Below, one piece after another: positions 7,543 to 18,475 of a DNA stretch of 64,000 nucleotides; within the stretch, counting starts at the first letter, position 1, and each line of letters opens with the position of its first letter. This DNA comes from Priestia aryabhattai B8W22. GTDB lineage: Bacteria; Bacillota; Bacilli; Bacillales; Bacillaceae_H. The position numbers and the translations under genes are program-made. Where the stretch lies: positions 62,001 to 126,000 of the forward strand of contig NZ_JYOO01000002.1 of NCBI RefSeq assembly GCF_000956595.1, written 5' to 3'. Under the pieces are notes generated by a model. It saw only the letters and a program-made list of their open reading frames with translations, was not told the origin of the DNA and made no database searches.

Positions 7543-8805
7543 TCAACTTTCTTCAAGCGTTTGTAGCTTTTTGTAAAGGGGGTGCTCTTTTGCAATATAC
7601 CCTTTGCACTGATACTTCTCAGTTTCTTCATTGAATTTTAACGACTCAAGAATAGAGACCGTTTTGAGTTCAGCGAGCATTTTTCCTTCATAAGCCGGCA
7701 GCAGCACATGAAAAAACGCCATTTCTTTTTTCATTTCTTCTTGAATTCTTTCCCCAAGCTTCAGTAAATCAGCAGCTTTAAAAGCGCTCATTGATAACGA
7801 TGTCGAAGCGGATGGGACAAATAGTTCATGCTGCATATCTTCTTTATTGTAAACTGTCAGCATCGGAATGTCCGTTACGTTCAGCTCTTCTAGTAAGCGA
7901 TGCACTGTTTTTTCATGGTTGTTGTAATCTGGATTAGATGAATCTACCACGTGCAGAACAAGATCAGCTTCGGTTACTTCTTCAAGCGTTGAACGGAACG
8001 CGGCTACTAACGTTGTTGGAAGATCTTGAATAAATCCAACCGTATCCGTTAACAGAGCCGTTAATCCTGACGGAAGCGTATACTGTCTTGTCGTTGGATC
8101 AAGAGTTGCAAACAGCTGATTTTCTTCAAAAATACCAGCTTCTGTTAAGCGGTTAAAGATCGTCGATTTACCAGCGTTCGTATAGCCCACAATTGCAATT
8201 TGATAGACATGATTACGCTTACGTCTTTCTCGATAACGCTCGCGGTGGCTTACCACCGTCTTTAACTGACGCTTAATTTCATCAATTTTACGGCGAATAT
8301 GTCTGCGGTCACTTTCAAGCTTCGTTTCACCAGGACCTCTTGTGCCAATTCCGCCTCCAAGACGCGACAAAGCGGTACCTTGTCCTACTAACCTAGGCAG
8401 CAGATAATTTAATTGAGCCAGTTCCACCTGCATTTTTCCTTCTCGCGTTTGAGCACGCTGTGCGAAGATATCCAAAATCAGCTGCGTGCGGTCAATAACA
8501 CGCGCAGATAACCCTGCTGACAAATTGCGGATTTGACTCGGTGACAATTCATCATTAAATACAATTAAATCGGGCTCTAACTCTTCTTCAAGAGCCACAA
8601 GTTCTTCTACTTTCCCTTTTCCAATATAAGTAGCTGGATGAATGCGATCGCGCTTTTGCGTTAACCTTACCAGCACTTCGCCTTTTGCAGTCTCAGTTAA
8701 AGATGCTAGCTCATCCATTGAATATTCAAAACGTTCGTCATCGTCATGAAGCTGACATCCGACTAAAATTACGCGTTCAAGTTCAGTATTCATTTCTGCT
8801 GTCAA
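7543..8805 (-). CDS. hflX: Ribosome-associated GTPase HflX
   Basis: 420 residues. The HflX N-domain comes first, then the signature [14 protein letters not shown] (151-164), then a basic helix and a TRAFAC GTPase domain with G1 GYTNAGKS (207-214), the DTVGF G3 motif and NKED as G4. HflX binds the 50S subunit and splits or rescues stalled ribosomes. The probable start is TTG at 8805 with a GGAAGG site 8 bp upstream; an in-frame ATG follows four codons later. The 3' end overlaps the TTG that opens the ynbB frame. Confidence 0.94.
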   Translation of the reverse strand: MTAEMNTELERVILVGCQLHDDDERFEYSMDELASLTETAKGEVLVRLTQKRDRIHPATYIGKGKVEELVALEEELEPDLIVFNDELSPSQIRNLSAGLSARVIDRTQLILDIFAQRAQTREGKMQVELAQLNYLLPRLVGQGTALSRLGGGIGTRGPGETKLESDRRHIRRKIDEIKRQLKTVVSHRERYRERRKRNHVYQIAIVGYTNAGKSTIFNRLTEAGIFEENQLFATLDPTTRQYTLPSGLTALLTDTVGFIQDLPTTLVAAFRSTLEEVTEADLVLHVVDSSNPDYNNHEKTVHRLLEELNVTDIPMLTVYNKEDMQHELFVPSASTSLSMSAFKAADLLKLGERIQEEMKKEMAFFHVLLPAYEGKMLAELKTVSILESLKFNEETEKYQCKGYIAKEHPLYKKLQTLEES

Positions 8806-8959
8806 AGATTTTTCCTTCCCTTACTATTAAATTGACAAATCATTCATATCATATCAAAAAAATGTCCATTTCTCCATCTTTGCAAAAGAGACAGAATACA
8901 TTGTCTTTTACTAGTTTAACACCCTTTTTAAAATCTATAAAATGATGAGTAAAAAAACA

Positions 8960-8988
8960 TTGAAATATCACGAAATTCTGTATACAAT
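8960..8988 (+). promoter_or_regulatory. Sigma-A promoter of the TRIC channel gene
   Basis: TTGAAA, a 17-bp spacer, then TACAAT on the plus strand. It gives a leader of about 88 nt holding a small hairpin (AATCAGG-CTG-CCTGATT, 9016-9032) followed by TTT. Confidence 0.75.
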
Positions 8989-9082
8989 TTGAATTGGTTT
9001 ACTTATCGAAATTTGAATCAGGCTGCCTGATTTTAAAATAATAGTCGCTACTTGGTGAAAACAGAATAAAGGGGATAGCATC

Positions 9083-9694
9083 ATGACTTGGGACGTACTT
9101 AGCATTATTGGAACGATTGCTTTTGCAATCAGCGGAGCTTTTATTGCCATGGAAGAGGAGTATGATATTTTAGGCGTTTACATACTGGGAATCGTAACGG
9201 CTTTTGGCGGAGGAGCCATTCGAAACCTGCTTATCGGTGTACCGGTGTCTGCCCTTTGGGAACAAGGACTCTTTTTTCAGATTGCTTTATTATCTATCAC
9301 TGCCACTTTTTTATTTCCAAACAATATCTTAAAACATTGGAAGCGATGGGGAAACTTTTCAGACGCCATTGGCCTCGCAGCATTCGCGATTCAAGGAGCG
9401 CTTTATGCCACTCATATGAACCATCCGCTTAGCGCGGTTATTGTAGCTGCGGTCTTAACAGGAAGCGGCGGGGGGATTATCCGAGATTTATTAGCACGCC
9501 GAAAGCCTACTGTTCTTAAAGATGAAATTTATGCCGTATGGGCGATTATCGCAGGATTTAGCGTAGGGCTGCATATTACAAATACGCCTGTAGAACTTTA
9601 TACGTTATTTATCTTACTTGTAGGTCTTCGGATGTGTTCATATATTTACAAATGGCGCCTGCCGATTAAAACTATTCGACAACCAAATATGTAG
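9083..9694 (+). CDS. TRIC-type cation channel family protein (UPF0126)
   Basis: 203 residues with about seven membrane segments. Two homologous halves are visible, each with a glycine-rich GGG-x-x-R motif: FGGGAIRNLL at 41-50 and GSGGGIIRDLL near 127-137. Members of this family form homotrimeric monovalent cation channels in the membrane; some older annotations call them glycine transporters. The start is an ATG behind AAAGGGG. It is the only convincing plus-strand gene in the window, between divergent hflX and convergent spoVK, so it is a single-gene unit with its own promoter and a shared terminator. Family confident; the ion carried is not shown. Confidence 0.88.
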   Translation: MTWDVLSIIGTIAFAISGAFIAMEEEYDILGVYILGIVTAFGGGAIRNLLIGVPVSALWEQGLFFQIALLSITATFLFPNNILKHWKRWGNFSDAIGLAAFAIQGALYATHMNHPLSAVIVAAVLTGSGGGIIRDLLARRKPTVLKDEIYAVWAIIAGFSVGLHITNTPVELYTLFILLVGLRMCSYIYKWRLPIKTIRQPNM

Positions 9695-9726
9695 AAAAAA
9701 GCCTTTCATGACGAAAGGCTTTTTTT
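9694..9726. terminator. Shared bidirectional terminator between the TRIC gene and spoVK
   Basis: AGCCTTTC pairs with GAAAGGCT, with A and T runs on both sides. It lies between two convergent stop codons and serves both strands. Confidence 0.85.
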
Positions 9727-10664
9727 CACAGCTGAATATCGCTTGACGTTAAAGTTAAAAGCTCATTGCGCTCAAAGCTTTCTTCTTCTAAAAGCCTCAT
9801 GGATTGAGTGCGTATGGAACGTTCGATAATGTTTCGCACATATCTACCGTTACTAAAATCCCTAGGCGCCTGATTGTACTTCACGTCCATGAAATGATCT
9901 TTTAGCTTTTTATAGGCCTCTGTACTAAACTGATACTGCCTGTCATTCATCATGTGACCCGCAATGTCCATCAGTTCATTGACATCATAATCCGGAAAAT
10001 CAAAAATAAACGGAAACCTAGAGCGCAGCCCTGGATTAAGACTTAAGAAATTTTCCATTTCTCTTGGATAACCAGCTAAAATCAATACAAACTTATCATT
10101 TGAATCTTCCATATGTTTAACCAATGTATCAATCGCTTCTTTTCCAAAATCTTTTTCTCCTCCTCTTGCAAGAGAATAAGCCTCATCGATAAATAAAATA
10201 CCTCCAAGCGCTTTTTTTACAAGATCTCTCGTTTTCTGAGCGGTATGACCGATGTATTCTCCAACTAAATCTGCCCGCTCTGCTTCAATTAAATGTCCTT
10301 TAGACAAGATATTCATATTCAAAAATAATTTACCTAGCAGGCGGGCTACCGTCGTTTTCCCTGTTCCTGGATTTCCTTTAAACATCATATGCAGCGCCTG
10401 CTTTCCCGCTTTTAAGCCCTGTTCCTCTCTTTTTTTGTTAATATATAGCCACGCATATATTTCTTTTATCATTTTTTTCAATTCTTCCATTCCAACCAGT
10501 CCGCTCATTTCTCGTTCAATTTCCCGAAGCGGCTCATGATTTATCACAGCTTTTTTGGCAGGACGCGGAATTGATGTCGTATACGACTTTTCCTTTTTTG
10601 TTTCATTATTTAAAATGATATTAATTTGCCCATTATTTTTAAGAGTTATCGGCTGTTCCACCAT
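9726..10664 (-). CDS. spoVK: Stage V sporulation protein K (AAA ATPase)
   Basis: About 312 residues of a single AAA+ domain. Walker A is GNPGTGKTT, Walker B is ILFIDEAYSL, and sensor/arginine segments include GLRSRFPF and the SNGRYVRN block. The N-terminus keeps the spoVK-type NNGQINIILNN segment. In Bacillus it is needed for spore maturation in the mother cell. The ATG at 10664 has an AGAGGTG site and is preferred to the ATG at 10682, six codons upstream. The same gene is found near hfq/miaA in related genomes. I see no strong sigma-E consensus upstream. Confidence 0.93.
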   Translation of the reverse strand: MVEQPITLKNNGQINIILNNETKKEKSYTTSIPRPAKKAVINHEPLREIEREMSGLVGMEELKKMIKEIYAWLYINKKREEQGLKAGKQALHMMFKGNPGTGKTTVARLLGKLFLNMNILSKGHLIEAERADLVGEYIGHTAQKTRDLVKKALGGILFIDEAYSLARGGEKDFGKEAIDTLVKHMEDSNDKFVLILAGYPREMENFLSLNPGLRSRFPFIFDFPDYDVNELMDIAGHMMNDRQYQFSTEAYKKLKDHFMDVKYNQAPRDFSNGRYVRNIIERSIRTQSMRLLEEESFERNELLTLTSSDIQL

Positions 10665-10830
10665 GTTCACCTCTCGTTTCATCCCACTTCTCTGTATCGC
10701 ATAGCTGCATGCGATGAACGATACGAAGACAATGATCTCTTATTACCGAAGAAATAATCGTCTATTATAAGGTTTATGTTCAATGAGTAAAAACAATGTT
10801 AAGAAACTTTTCTAAGCCTTTATTTGCATA

Positions 10831-10858
10831 AAAAAAGCATCCGAAAATGCGGATGCTT
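10831..10858 (-). terminator. hfq terminator
   Basis: AAGCATCCG and CGGATGCTT form a 9-bp perfect stem followed by a T run on the minus strand, just past the hfq stop. Confidence 0.88.
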
Positions 10859-10869
10859 CTCTTTAATCT

Positions 10870-11094
10870 CTATTCAAGTTCTACTGTAATATTTTTATTT
10901 GGTACAAATGTCGAAATAGCATGTTTATAAATCAGCTGCTGTTTTCCTTCAGATTCAATTAACACAGTAAAATTATCAAATCCTTTAATTAGTCCTCTTA
11001 ATTGAAAACCATTTAAAAGAAATACCGTCACATAGATATTTTCTTTACGTAATTGATTTAAAAATTGATCTTGAATATTAACTGATTGTTTCAT
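10870..11094 (-). CDS. hfq: RNA chaperone Hfq
   Basis: 74 residues of Sm-like fold. The Sm1 region carries [21 protein letters not shown] and the Sm2 region the Bacillus-type [10 protein letters not shown]. It forms a hexamer that binds small RNAs and mRNAs. It follows miaA by 32 bp with a GAGGAGG ribosome site, the conserved miaA-hfq pair, and ends at a strong terminator. It matters here because a Fur-box small RNA candidate lies about 7 kb downstream, although FsrA-type RNAs in Bacillus rely more on other helpers. Confidence 0.97.
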   Translation of the reverse strand: MKQSVNIQDQFLNQLRKENIYVTVFLLNGFQLRGLIKGFDNFTVLIESEGKQQLIYKHAISTFVPNKNITVELE

Positions 11095-11126
11095 TATTCG
11101 GCCTCCTCGTTTCTCTATCTGTTTAC

Positions 11127-12104
11127 TTAATTCGCTTCTTTCTTCAGCTTTCCTGCAATATATGTAAAAATTTCAGCAAACTTTTCGGGAAATTTGTCAA
11201 CTTCCATCTCTATCCATTTTACAGGCATTTTATTTCGAAACCACGTTAACTGACGCTTTGCATATCTGCGTGAATTTTGTTTCAACTGTTCAACGGCTTC
11301 TTCGAGCGTACAGCGTCCCTCAAAATAAGCATAAAGCTCTTTGTAGCCGATAGCTTGAATTGATTGTACATCATGCAGACCACTTTCGTACAATGATTTG
11401 ACTTCCTCAAGCAGTCCAGCCTGCATCATCATATCGACTCGGTGATTAATTCTCTCATATAATACGTCTCTATCCATTGTAAGTCCAATAATGCTTACGT
11501 CATATAATAACTCCTGCGACTGTTCTTTTGTATAGTCACTGAATTTTTTACCGGTTACTTCATAAACTTCAAGCGCTCTGATTACACGGCGATGGTTATT
11601 TTTATGGATAGCAGCTGCACTCTCCGGGTCAATCTCTTTTAGCTTTTCATACAGGGGATCAATGCCATGAGCTTTAATGAATACTTCCATTCGTTCACGA
11701 ACTTTTTCATCACTAGGCGTTTCTGTGAACTGATAATCATAAATAACGGATTGAATATAAAGACCCGTCCCTCCAACAATCATCGGCATTTTTCCTCTAG
11801 CGTGAATATCCTCGATTCGTTTTCTTACAATTTCTTGAAATTCTGCCACAGAAAACGATTCATCTGGCTCCTTAATATCGATCAGGTAATGGGGAATACC
11901 CTGCATCTCTTCTTCAGACACCTTCGCTGTTCCGATATCCATCCCTTTATAAATTTGCATCGAATCACCTGAAATAATTTCTCCGTCTAACTGTTTGGCA
12001 AGTTCAATGCTCAATTTTGTTTTACCAACCGCAGTTGGTCCAATAATGACAATAAGTTTTGGTTTCTCTCCCGTCATAACAACACTACTTTCATCTATAG
12101 GCAT
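11127..12104 (-). CDS. miaA: tRNA dimethylallyltransferase MiaA
   Basis: 325 residues. It transfers dimethylallyl to A37 of tRNAs reading UNN codons. The P-loop is GPTAVGKT (22-29), followed by [17 protein letters not shown], the PHYLIDI segment, GGTGLYIQS and the AIGYKE and [11 protein letters not shown] motifs, all typical. The N-terminus is about 10 residues longer than usual; an in-frame ATG at 12077 (MTGEKPKL) is an alternative, and neither start has a strong ribosome site. It follows mutL and is coupled to hfq. The product is the substrate of MiaB, encoded 9 kb upstream. Confidence 0.95.
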   Translation of the reverse strand: MPIDESSVVMTGEKPKLIVIIGPTAVGKTKLSIELAKQLDGEIISGDSMQIYKGMDIGTAKVSEEEMQGIPHYLIDIKEPDESFSVAEFQEIVRKRIEDIHARGKMPMIVGGTGLYIQSVIYDYQFTETPSDEKVRERMEVFIKAHGIDPLYEKLKEIDPESAAAIHKNNHRRVIRALEVYEVTGKKFSDYTKEQSQELLYDVSIIGLTMDRDVLYERINHRVDMMMQAGLLEEVKSLYESGLHDVQSIQAIGYKELYAYFEGRCTLEEAVEQLKQNSRRYAKRQLTWFRNKMPVKWIEMEVDKFPEKFAEIFTYIAGKLKKEAN

Positions 12105-12151
12105 TCACATCATTCCATTTTATCCAAATGGCCATGATTTATTCAACAAAA

Positions 12152-12171
12152 CGGCTAGCTGCAGCTAGCCG
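12152..12171. terminator. Perfect palindromic hairpin between mutL and miaA
   Basis: A 20-bp perfect palindrome (CGGCTAGCTG and its complement) sits 7 bp after the mutL stop and is followed by TTTTGTT on the minus strand. It may act as a weak terminator or a processing/stability hairpin. Confidence 0.5.
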
Positions 12172-12177
12172 CATTGC

Positions 12178-14055
12178 CTACATCACTCGCTTAAACATTT
12201 TTTCCATTTCATACGTCGAATGATGAATAATAATTGGTCGTCCGTGCGGACACGTAAATGGATCCGTTGTTTTTCTCAACGTTTCAAGTAAAGCAAAAAT
12301 CTCATCGTTTCGCAAATGATGATTCGCTTTAATCGATCCTTTACAGCTCATCATAATAGCCGCTTCTTCTCTTAACTTCTCGATATTGACTCGTTTCATC
12401 GTAAAGATTTGCTGAATCATTTCTTCAATGGTTTCCTGTTCCTCTCCTTTTGGAAACCACTGCGGATGCGAACGAACTATATAGGAGTTTTGTCCAAACG
12501 GTTCTAAAAAAACTCCTACTTCAGCAAGCATGTCTTTGTATTCTTCTAAAATCAAGGCTTCATTTCCCGAGAACTCTAGTGTAAGCGGCATAAGCAGTTC
12601 TTGAACTTCTGAATCTACTTCTCCAAGCTTTCGCTTAAAATATTCGTACTTAATTCTCTCCTGCGCCGCGTGCTGATCAATAATAAATAATCCTTTTTCA
12701 TTTTGCGCCAAAATATACGTTCCGTGCATTTGGCCAATTGGGTACATCGCAGGAACACGCGGTTCTGGCTGCTCTTTGGCTGAACGATTTGGTTCTGGAA
12801 TAGGAGCGTTTTCTTCTACCGATTCTTCATAGTGTTCTATTTCTTGAAACGTTGGTTCAAGTTCTTCACCTTGGCGCATGACCTCTGTTTTAACAGGCGG
12901 CATGATCTCGTCTACACGAGCGGGAGCCTCCTTAAAGCTAGGCTCGCGAACTGTATCAGACGGCTGATAGCCAGACGGTTTAGACTGATGATCAAATGTA
13001 AAGGTCTGCTGCTCAGTTGGCTGCACAGCTGATTTTGACTTGGTTGGTACTACAGCATCCGGAATTAACTGCCGCTTTTTAAAAGCTGCTTTTACTCCCT
13101 GTTCAATAAGCTCAAACAGCTCCGCTTCTTTACTTAAACGCACTTCTAGTTTCGCTGGATGAACATTCACGTCTACTAACAAAGGGTCCATTGTAATGGT
13201 TAAAAACACGATTGGAAAACGGCCGATAGGTAAAAGGGTATGATAGCCCTGCTGTACCGCTTTTAACAACCCGTAGTTTTTAACAAACCGACCGTTAATA
13301 ATGGTCGACATGTAGTTGCGAGAAGCTCGTGTAATTTCAGGAAGAGCAACGTAACCATTCACTTCATAATCAAGAGACTGAACGTTAATGGGAATCATTT
13401 TTTTTGCCACTGCCATTCCATAAATAGCTGCAAGCACTTGACGCACATCTCCGCTTCCGTTCGTATACAGAAGCTGCCTTCCTTGATGCATCAGCCGAAT
13501 TGAAACTTCAGGATGAGACATCGCAAGGCGATTGACTACGTCCGTTACGTTACCAAGCTCCGTGTTTACCGTCTTCATATATTTTAAGCGTGCAGGTGTG
13601 TTGAAAAATAAATTCTCAATAACAAGTTCCGTACCTTTTCGGCTTGATGTTAATTCGTGATGAACGATTTCTCCGCCTCTAAGTTTAAGATGAGTGCCGG
13701 CTTCTTCTCCCGTACTCGTTTTGAGTTCAAGCATTGAAACCGAAGCAATACTTGGCAAAGCTTCACCGCGAAATCCTAACGTTCGAATTCGAAATAAATC
13801 TTGTTCTGTTTTAATTTTGCTTGTCGCATGTCTTTTAAAAGCGGTCAAGCAGTCTTCAGAAGCAATGCCGTCTCCATTATCCAATATACGAATTTTGGAA
13901 AGCCCAGCTTCTTCTAGTTCAATTTCAATAACTGTACTGTTTGCATCAATAGCATTTTCGACTAGTTCTTTCACCACCGAAGCAGGTCGTTCAACAACCT
14001 CTCCGGCAGCAATTTTATTTGAAAGTTCGTCTGAAAGCTGCACAATTTTACCCAC
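12178..14055 (-). CDS. mutL: DNA mismatch repair protein MutL (endonuclease-type)
   Basis: 625 residues. The N-terminal GHKL ATPase shows [25 protein letters not shown], and [11 protein letters not shown] variable linker (about 335-430) leads to the C-terminal dimerisation/nuclease domain with the [14 protein letters not shown] motif (the DQHAX2EX4E endonuclease signature), ACKGSIK and CPHGRP. All metal-site motifs are intact, so this is a nicking MutL as in organisms lacking MutH. It follows mutS by 18 bp, an operon. Confidence 0.97.
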   Translation of the reverse strand: MGKIVQLSDELSNKIAAGEVVERPASVVKELVENAIDANSTVIEIELEEAGLSKIRILDNGDGIASEDCLTAFKRHATSKIKTEQDLFRIRTLGFRGEALPSIASVSMLELKTSTGEEAGTHLKLRGGEIVHHELTSSRKGTELVIENLFFNTPARLKYMKTVNTELGNVTDVVNRLAMSHPEVSIRLMHQGRQLLYTNGSGDVRQVLAAIYGMAVAKKMIPINVQSLDYEVNGYVALPEITRASRNYMSTIINGRFVKNYGLLKAVQQGYHTLLPIGRFPIVFLTITMDPLLVDVNVHPAKLEVRLSKEAELFELIEQGVKAAFKKRQLIPDAVVPTKSKSAVQPTEQQTFTFDHQSKPSGYQPSDTVREPSFKEAPARVDEIMPPVKTEVMRQGEELEPTFQEIEHYEESVEENAPIPEPNRSAKEQPEPRVPAMYPIGQMHGTYILAQNEKGLFIIDQHAAQERIKYEYFKRKLGEVDSEVQELLMPLTLEFSGNEALILEEYKDMLAEVGVFLEPFGQNSYIVRSHPQWFPKGEEQETIEEMIQQIFTMKRVNIEKLREEAAIMMSCKGSIKANHHLRNDEIFALLETLRKTTDPFTCPHGRPIIIHHSTYEMEKMFKRVM

Positions 14056-14073
14056 AGACTCACTCCTCTCAAT

Positions 14074-16734
14074 CTATTTCTTCTTTAATGATTTTTGCAG
14101 TTCATACATCGCATTCATTGCGTCTAAAGGCGTCATTTCTAAAATATCCAGCTCTTTTAAACGATCGATAATTGCTTTTTCCCGTTTTGAAAGCGCAGGC
14201 TTTTCTTTTTTCTCTTCTATTTCAAAGAACGAAAGCTGATTGGCTTCATCTGCTTTTTTACTATCTATACGTTCTTCTTGAATCAAAGAAGCACCTTCTT
14301 GTGGAACTTGTTGTGTTATCTCTTCTCTTTTTGGAGCCTGACGTACTACAGGTTCACGCTCAGAAGATTGTTCTAAATCGTGTAAGATGACGCGAGCTCG
14401 CTCTAGAAGCGGATCCGGAAGTTCTGCTAGTTCTGCTACGTGAATACCATAACTTTTATCTGCGGCACCATCTTTGATTTTGTGTAAAAAGACGACCTTC
14501 CCATTTTTTTCAACCGCGCTTACATGAACATTTTTAAGCGCAGGAAGCGACTCATCAAGTACGGTTAATTCATGATAATGAGTAGAAAATAGTGTCTTAC
14601 AGCCAATATGCTCATGGACGTATTCAATAATTGCTTGAGCAAGAGCCATTCCGTCATACGTAGACGTGCCGCGTCCAATTTCATCTAACAGAATTAGACT
14701 CGACTGAGTGGCATTTGTCACTGCATTTTTTGTTTCTAGCATCTCGACCATAAACGTACTTTGACCTGAAATTAAATCATCCGCTGCTCCGATACGTGTA
14801 AACACTTGATCAAAAATCGGCAGGACCGCTTCGTCTGCTGGCACAAAACAGCCAATTTGAGCTAATATCGCCGTTAAAGCGACCTGACGCATATACGTAC
14901 TTTTACCAGACATATTTGGTCCTGTAATCAGTAAAATTGAACTATCATCCGTCATTTGACAGTCGTTTGGCACATATTCCTGCGAATTCATTACTTTTTC
15001 TACCACTGGATGACGTCCGTTTTGAATCGAAATATCTTCACTTGAAAAAATAGGCTTCGTGTAATGACGTTCTTCACTGATTTTTGCAAAGCACTGCAGT
15101 ACGTCAAGCTCACTTACTTTTTTAGCGAGTTCTTGGAGCCTTGGAATATATGCTTTTACTTCTTCACGAATTTGTAAAAACAATTCATATTCCAGCTCTA
15201 CAATTTTCTCTTCCGCTTCTAAAATCAGCGCTTCTTTTTCTTTCAGCTCAGGTGTAATAAAACGTTCTGCATTGGTTAACGTCTGTTTTCGTTCATACAT
15301 TCCTTCAGGCAAAAGATGCAGATTTGCCCGCGTTACTTCTATATAATAGCCGAACACGCGATTATAACCAATCTTCAGTGAGCGAATCCCTGTTTTCTCA
15401 CGCTCTTGCTGTTCAAGTGACGCAATCCACGTTTTTCCGTTTCGGCTCGCATCTCGGTATTGATCAAGCTGTTCATGATAGCCGTCATTAATAATGTCTC
15501 CTTCTTTAATTGACAAAGGAGGGTGCTCTTTTAATCCTCTTTCAAGAAGATTAGCTAATCGCTCACAAGGATCAATGTCTTCAACAAGCTCTGTGGCATA
15601 AGGATGATTTAAACGATTCACAACCTCTTGAATATGAGGCACATTTTGCAACGATTTTTTTAATTGAATTAAATCACGAGCATTTACATTACCAAAAGCT
15701 ACTCGACCGGCTAAGCGTTCTAAATCATATACGTCTTTTAGCAACTCACGCAGTTCTTCTCGTTCAAAAAACTGTTTCATTAAGACATCTACCATATTCA
15801 AACGATTATCAATATCGGCTTGTTTTAAAAGCGGACGATCAATCCAATTTTTTAATAAACGGCCGCCCATTGCCGTAACGGTCTGGTCTAATAACCATAG
15901 AAGCGAGCCTTTCTTTCCTTTTGAACGAATCGTTTCGGTTAATTCTAAGTTTCGCTTAGAGAACAAATCAATTTTCATATATTCATTGATTTGATAAAAC
16001 TGCACGGGCTGTAAGTGTTCAAGCGAACGCTTCTGCGTGCGAGTTAAATACTGAAGAATACGCGTAAATGTTGTAATAAGCTTTTGCTGCTGAAGCGAAT
16101 CTACTAAATAATCTAGTCCTTCTACTTGCTCTGTACTATTCTCATAAGAAATGGTAATCGTCATGCGCTCTTTTAGTGTTTGTAATAATTCAGCAGGAAA
16201 CTCAGAGCTTACAACAACTTCTTTTGCTTCTTTTGCATAAATCTCTGAGACTATATCGTGAAACGAACTGACAAGCGTTGCGCTGTTTTCTCCTGTAGAC
16301 AAATCAGAAAGAGCAAGACCAAACGTTTGATCCTCGAACTCAGTAACAGAACAAATATAGTTATTTTCCTTTTCTTGCAGTCCGCGTTCGTTCATCAGTG
16401 TTCCGGGTGAAATCACCTGCACCACTTCTCGCTTTACAACACCTTTTGCATGCTTAGGGTCTTCTACTTGCTCACAAATAGCTACTTTAAATCCCTTTTC
16501 AATTAAACGGTCGATATACGTAGGCGCAGAGTGATACGGAACTCCGCACATCGGAATTCGCTCTTGTCCTCCTCCGTCTCGGCTTGTTAATGTTATTTCA
16601 AGTTCTTGAGAAGCTGTCGTAGCATCTTCAAAGAACATTTCATAAAAATCACCTAATCTAAAAAATAAAAAGGCATCTTGATACTCTGCCTTAATTCTCA
16701 AATATTGCTGTACCATTGGCGTATACGCTGCCAT
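14074..16734 (-). CDS. mutS: DNA mismatch recognition protein MutS
   Basis: About 886 residues from the ATG at 16734, which has a GGAGG site 6 bp away; an upstream in-frame ATG at 16752 lacks one. The N-terminal mismatch-binding [11 protein letters not shown] (Phe-x-Glu wedge) and the C-terminal ABC-type ATPase with [10 protein letters not shown] and [13 protein letters not shown] are clear. A hydrophilic Glu/Gln-rich stretch of about 70 residues lies between the ATPase core and the final helix-turn-helix, where Bacillus MutS carries its beta-clamp contact. MutS scans for mispairs and recruits MutL, encoded next. Confidence 0.97.
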   Translation of the reverse strand: MAAYTPMVQQYLRIKAEYQDAFLFFRLGDFYEMFFEDATTASQELEITLTSRDGGGQERIPMCGVPYHSAPTYIDRLIEKGFKVAICEQVEDPKHAKGVVKREVVQVISPGTLMNERGLQEKENNYICSVTEFEDQTFGLALSDLSTGENSATLVSSFHDIVSEIYAKEAKEVVVSSEFPAELLQTLKERMTITISYENSTEQVEGLDYLVDSLQQQKLITTFTRILQYLTRTQKRSLEHLQPVQFYQINEYMKIDLFSKRNLELTETIRSKGKKGSLLWLLDQTVTAMGGRLLKNWIDRPLLKQADIDNRLNMVDVLMKQFFEREELRELLKDVYDLERLAGRVAFGNVNARDLIQLKKSLQNVPHIQEVVNRLNHPYATELVEDIDPCERLANLLERGLKEHPPLSIKEGDIINDGYHEQLDQYRDASRNGKTWIASLEQQEREKTGIRSLKIGYNRVFGYYIEVTRANLHLLPEGMYERKQTLTNAERFITPELKEKEALILEAEEKIVELEYELFLQIREEVKAYIPRLQELAKKVSELDVLQCFAKISEERHYTKPIFSSEDISIQNGRHPVVEKVMNSQEYVPNDCQMTDDSSILLITGPNMSGKSTYMRQVALTAILAQIGCFVPADEAVLPIFDQVFTRIGAADDLISGQSTFMVEMLETKNAVTNATQSSLILLDEIGRGTSTYDGMALAQAIIEYVHEHIGCKTLFSTHYHELTVLDESLPALKNVHVSAVEKNGKVVFLHKIKDGAADKSYGIHVAELAELPDPLLERARVILHDLEQSSEREPVVRQAPKREEITQQVPQEGASLIQEERIDSKKADEANQLSFFEIEEKKEKPALSKREKAIIDRLKELDILEMTPLDAMNAMYELQKSLKKK

Positions 16735-16852
16735 ACTATTCCTCCATACCACATCTAGTTGTGCGTTTTTGCTACACGTATTATAACATAAGTCTTTCTT
16801 AAACTTAATTTATTCAAATAGAACAATCTTCAATTTCTTTTCATAAAACAAA

Positions 16853-16896
16853 TAAAAAAAGCTTCGGACGAAGGAAGAAGCTTGTCCGAAGCTTTT
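16853..16896. terminator. bcaP terminator
   Basis: A 13-bp stem (AAAAGCTTCGGAC with its complement) with a T run on the minus strand, just past the bcaP stop. It isolates bcaP from mutS. Confidence 0.88.
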
Positions 16897-16898
16897 CA

Positions 16899-18296
16899 TT
16901 ATTTACTGCTGTTCAAATGACTATGCTTACGTCCGTATAAGAAGTAAACCACTAGCCCTAGTACAAGCCAAATTACGAAACTAATCCATGTTAACTTTGG
17001 AAGCTGAAGTGCTAAGTATAAACAGAACACAAAAGCTAAAATTGGAATCACCGGCACGAACGGTACGCGGAAACCAGTCGATTCTGAAGTTTGTTTTGAT
17101 TTACGTAAATATAAAATTCCAATTGATACGGTCATGAAAGCAAAAAGAGTACCGATGTTTGTTAACTCTGCCAATCTTCCTAATGGTACTAAACCAGAGA
17201 AGATAGATACTAGTAAACATGTAATCCACGTATTTACTACTGGCGTTTGTTTTTTCTCACTGATTTTTGAAAAAGGCTTTGGCAATAGACCATCTCGACT
17301 GATCGCATAAAATAAACGAGTTTGTCCATACATCATAACGAGTAATACCGTTGTAATACCAACAATTGCGCCTAATGAAATAAATCCTGCTACCCAGTCT
17401 TGGTTAATGTAGCTTAAAGCAAATGCTACAGGGTTTTTAACATTTAATTCTGTATAAGGTACGATTCCTGTTAAGATAAGCGATACGACGATATAAAGGA
17501 CTGTACAAATCGCAAGAGATGCGATGATTCCGATTGGCATATCCCGCTGAGGCTTGCGTACTTCCTCGGCCGCTGTTGCTACAGCATCAAATCCAATGTA
17601 GGCGAAGAATACAGTTGCTGCTCCTGTCGCTACTCCCGAGAAACCAAACGGCATAAACGGCGTCCAGTTTTCTGGCTTAACATAGCTAACTCCCACCCCG
17701 ATAAACAGAAGTACAACAGCCAGTTTAATAATAACCATGATAGCATTAAAACGTGAAGATTTTTTTACTCCTTGCGTTAAAAGTAATGTAATTAAAAATA
17801 CGATCATAATTGCTGGAATATCAATATACGTGCCGTTTGCGGGATTGTATGCACTTGTTAAAGCTTTTGGAAAATGGATGCCAAACCCCGCTAACAATCC
17901 TTGGAAATACCCCGACCATCCGCTTGCTACAGCAGAAGATGCAAGACCGTACTCCAAGATAAGATCCCACCCTAAAATCCAAGCGATTAATTCACCAAAT
18001 GTTGCATAACTGTAAGTGTATGCACTTCCTGAAACGGGAACTGTTGAGGCAAACTCTGCATAACAAAGAGCTGCAAACACACACGCAAGTCCTGACATAA
18101 TGAAAGATATAACTAAAGCTGGACCGGCATGTTCAGCGGCGGCTACGCCCGTTAATACAAAAATTCCGGTTCCGATAATGGCTCCAATCCCTAACATTGT
18201 TAAATCGAAAGCACCTAAATCTTTTTTTAATTTAACACCTTTAGAGTTGGTTTCACTAATTAACGTTTGAATTGATTTTTTACGAAATAAGCTCAT
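16899..18296 (-). CDS. bcaP: Branched-chain amino acid permease BcaP (APC family)
   Basis: 465 residues with about 12 membrane helices, the APC fold, and strong overall similarity to B. subtilis BcaP (YhdG). The segment GIGAIIGTGIFVLTG in helix 1 is the family substrate motif, and CYAEFASTVPVSGSAYTYSYA follows. It imports isoleucine, valine and possibly threonine. It is monocistronic, with an upstream exact CodY box and its own terminator. In B. subtilis bcaP lies elsewhere in the genome; its position between cotE and mutS appears to be a rearrangement relative to that species (from memory). Confidence 0.9.
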   Translation of the reverse strand: MSLFRKKSIQTLISETNSKGVKLKKDLGAFDLTMLGIGAIIGTGIFVLTGVAAAEHAGPALVISFIMSGLACVFAALCYAEFASTVPVSGSAYTYSYATFGELIAWILGWDLILEYGLASSAVASGWSGYFQGLLAGFGIHFPKALTSAYNPANGTYIDIPAIMIVFLITLLLTQGVKKSSRFNAIMVIIKLAVVLLFIGVGVSYVKPENWTPFMPFGFSGVATGAATVFFAYIGFDAVATAAEEVRKPQRDMPIGIIASLAICTVLYIVVSLILTGIVPYTELNVKNPVAFALSYINQDWVAGFISLGAIVGITTVLLVMMYGQTRLFYAISRDGLLPKPFSKISEKKQTPVVNTWITCLLVSIFSGLVPLGRLAELTNIGTLFAFMTVSIGILYLRKSKQTSESTGFRVPFVPVIPILAFVFCLYLALQLPKLTWISFVIWLVLGLVVYFLYGRKHSHLNSSK

Positions 18297-18332
18297 AGTA
18301 AACCCCCAAAAAATACTTATCTGATATAACTA

Positions 18333-18347
18333 AATTTTCTGAAAATT
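18333..18347. promoter_or_regulatory. CodY box before bcaP
   Basis: AATTTTCTGAAAATT is a full 15/15 match to the CodY consensus. It lies 36-51 bp upstream of the start codon and just downstream of a possible -10 (TATAGT near 18370). CodY bound to branched-chain amino acids and GTP should repress here. Confidence 0.88.
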
Positions 18348-18443
18348 AATGCATTATTTTCTTTAGATTTACTATACACTGCGCATTCGACAAAAAGCAA
18401 TATATTTTTTTATTTTTATAAGAATTTTCTTAAAATAGTAAAA

Positions 18444-18475
18444 ATAAAAAAACTAGGAAGAACTTCTTCCTAGTT
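18444..18475 (-). terminator. cotE terminator overlapping the stop codon
   Basis: AACTAGGAAGAA pairs with TTCTTCCTAGTT around a one-base centre and is followed by seven T. The 5' arm overlaps the cotE stop codon. Confidence 0.8.

Noticed and set aside
13694-14239. 181-codon plus-strand ORF across mutL and mutS
   Set aside because: It is a Ser-rich antisense shadow of two well-conserved genes, with no ribosome site or promoter.
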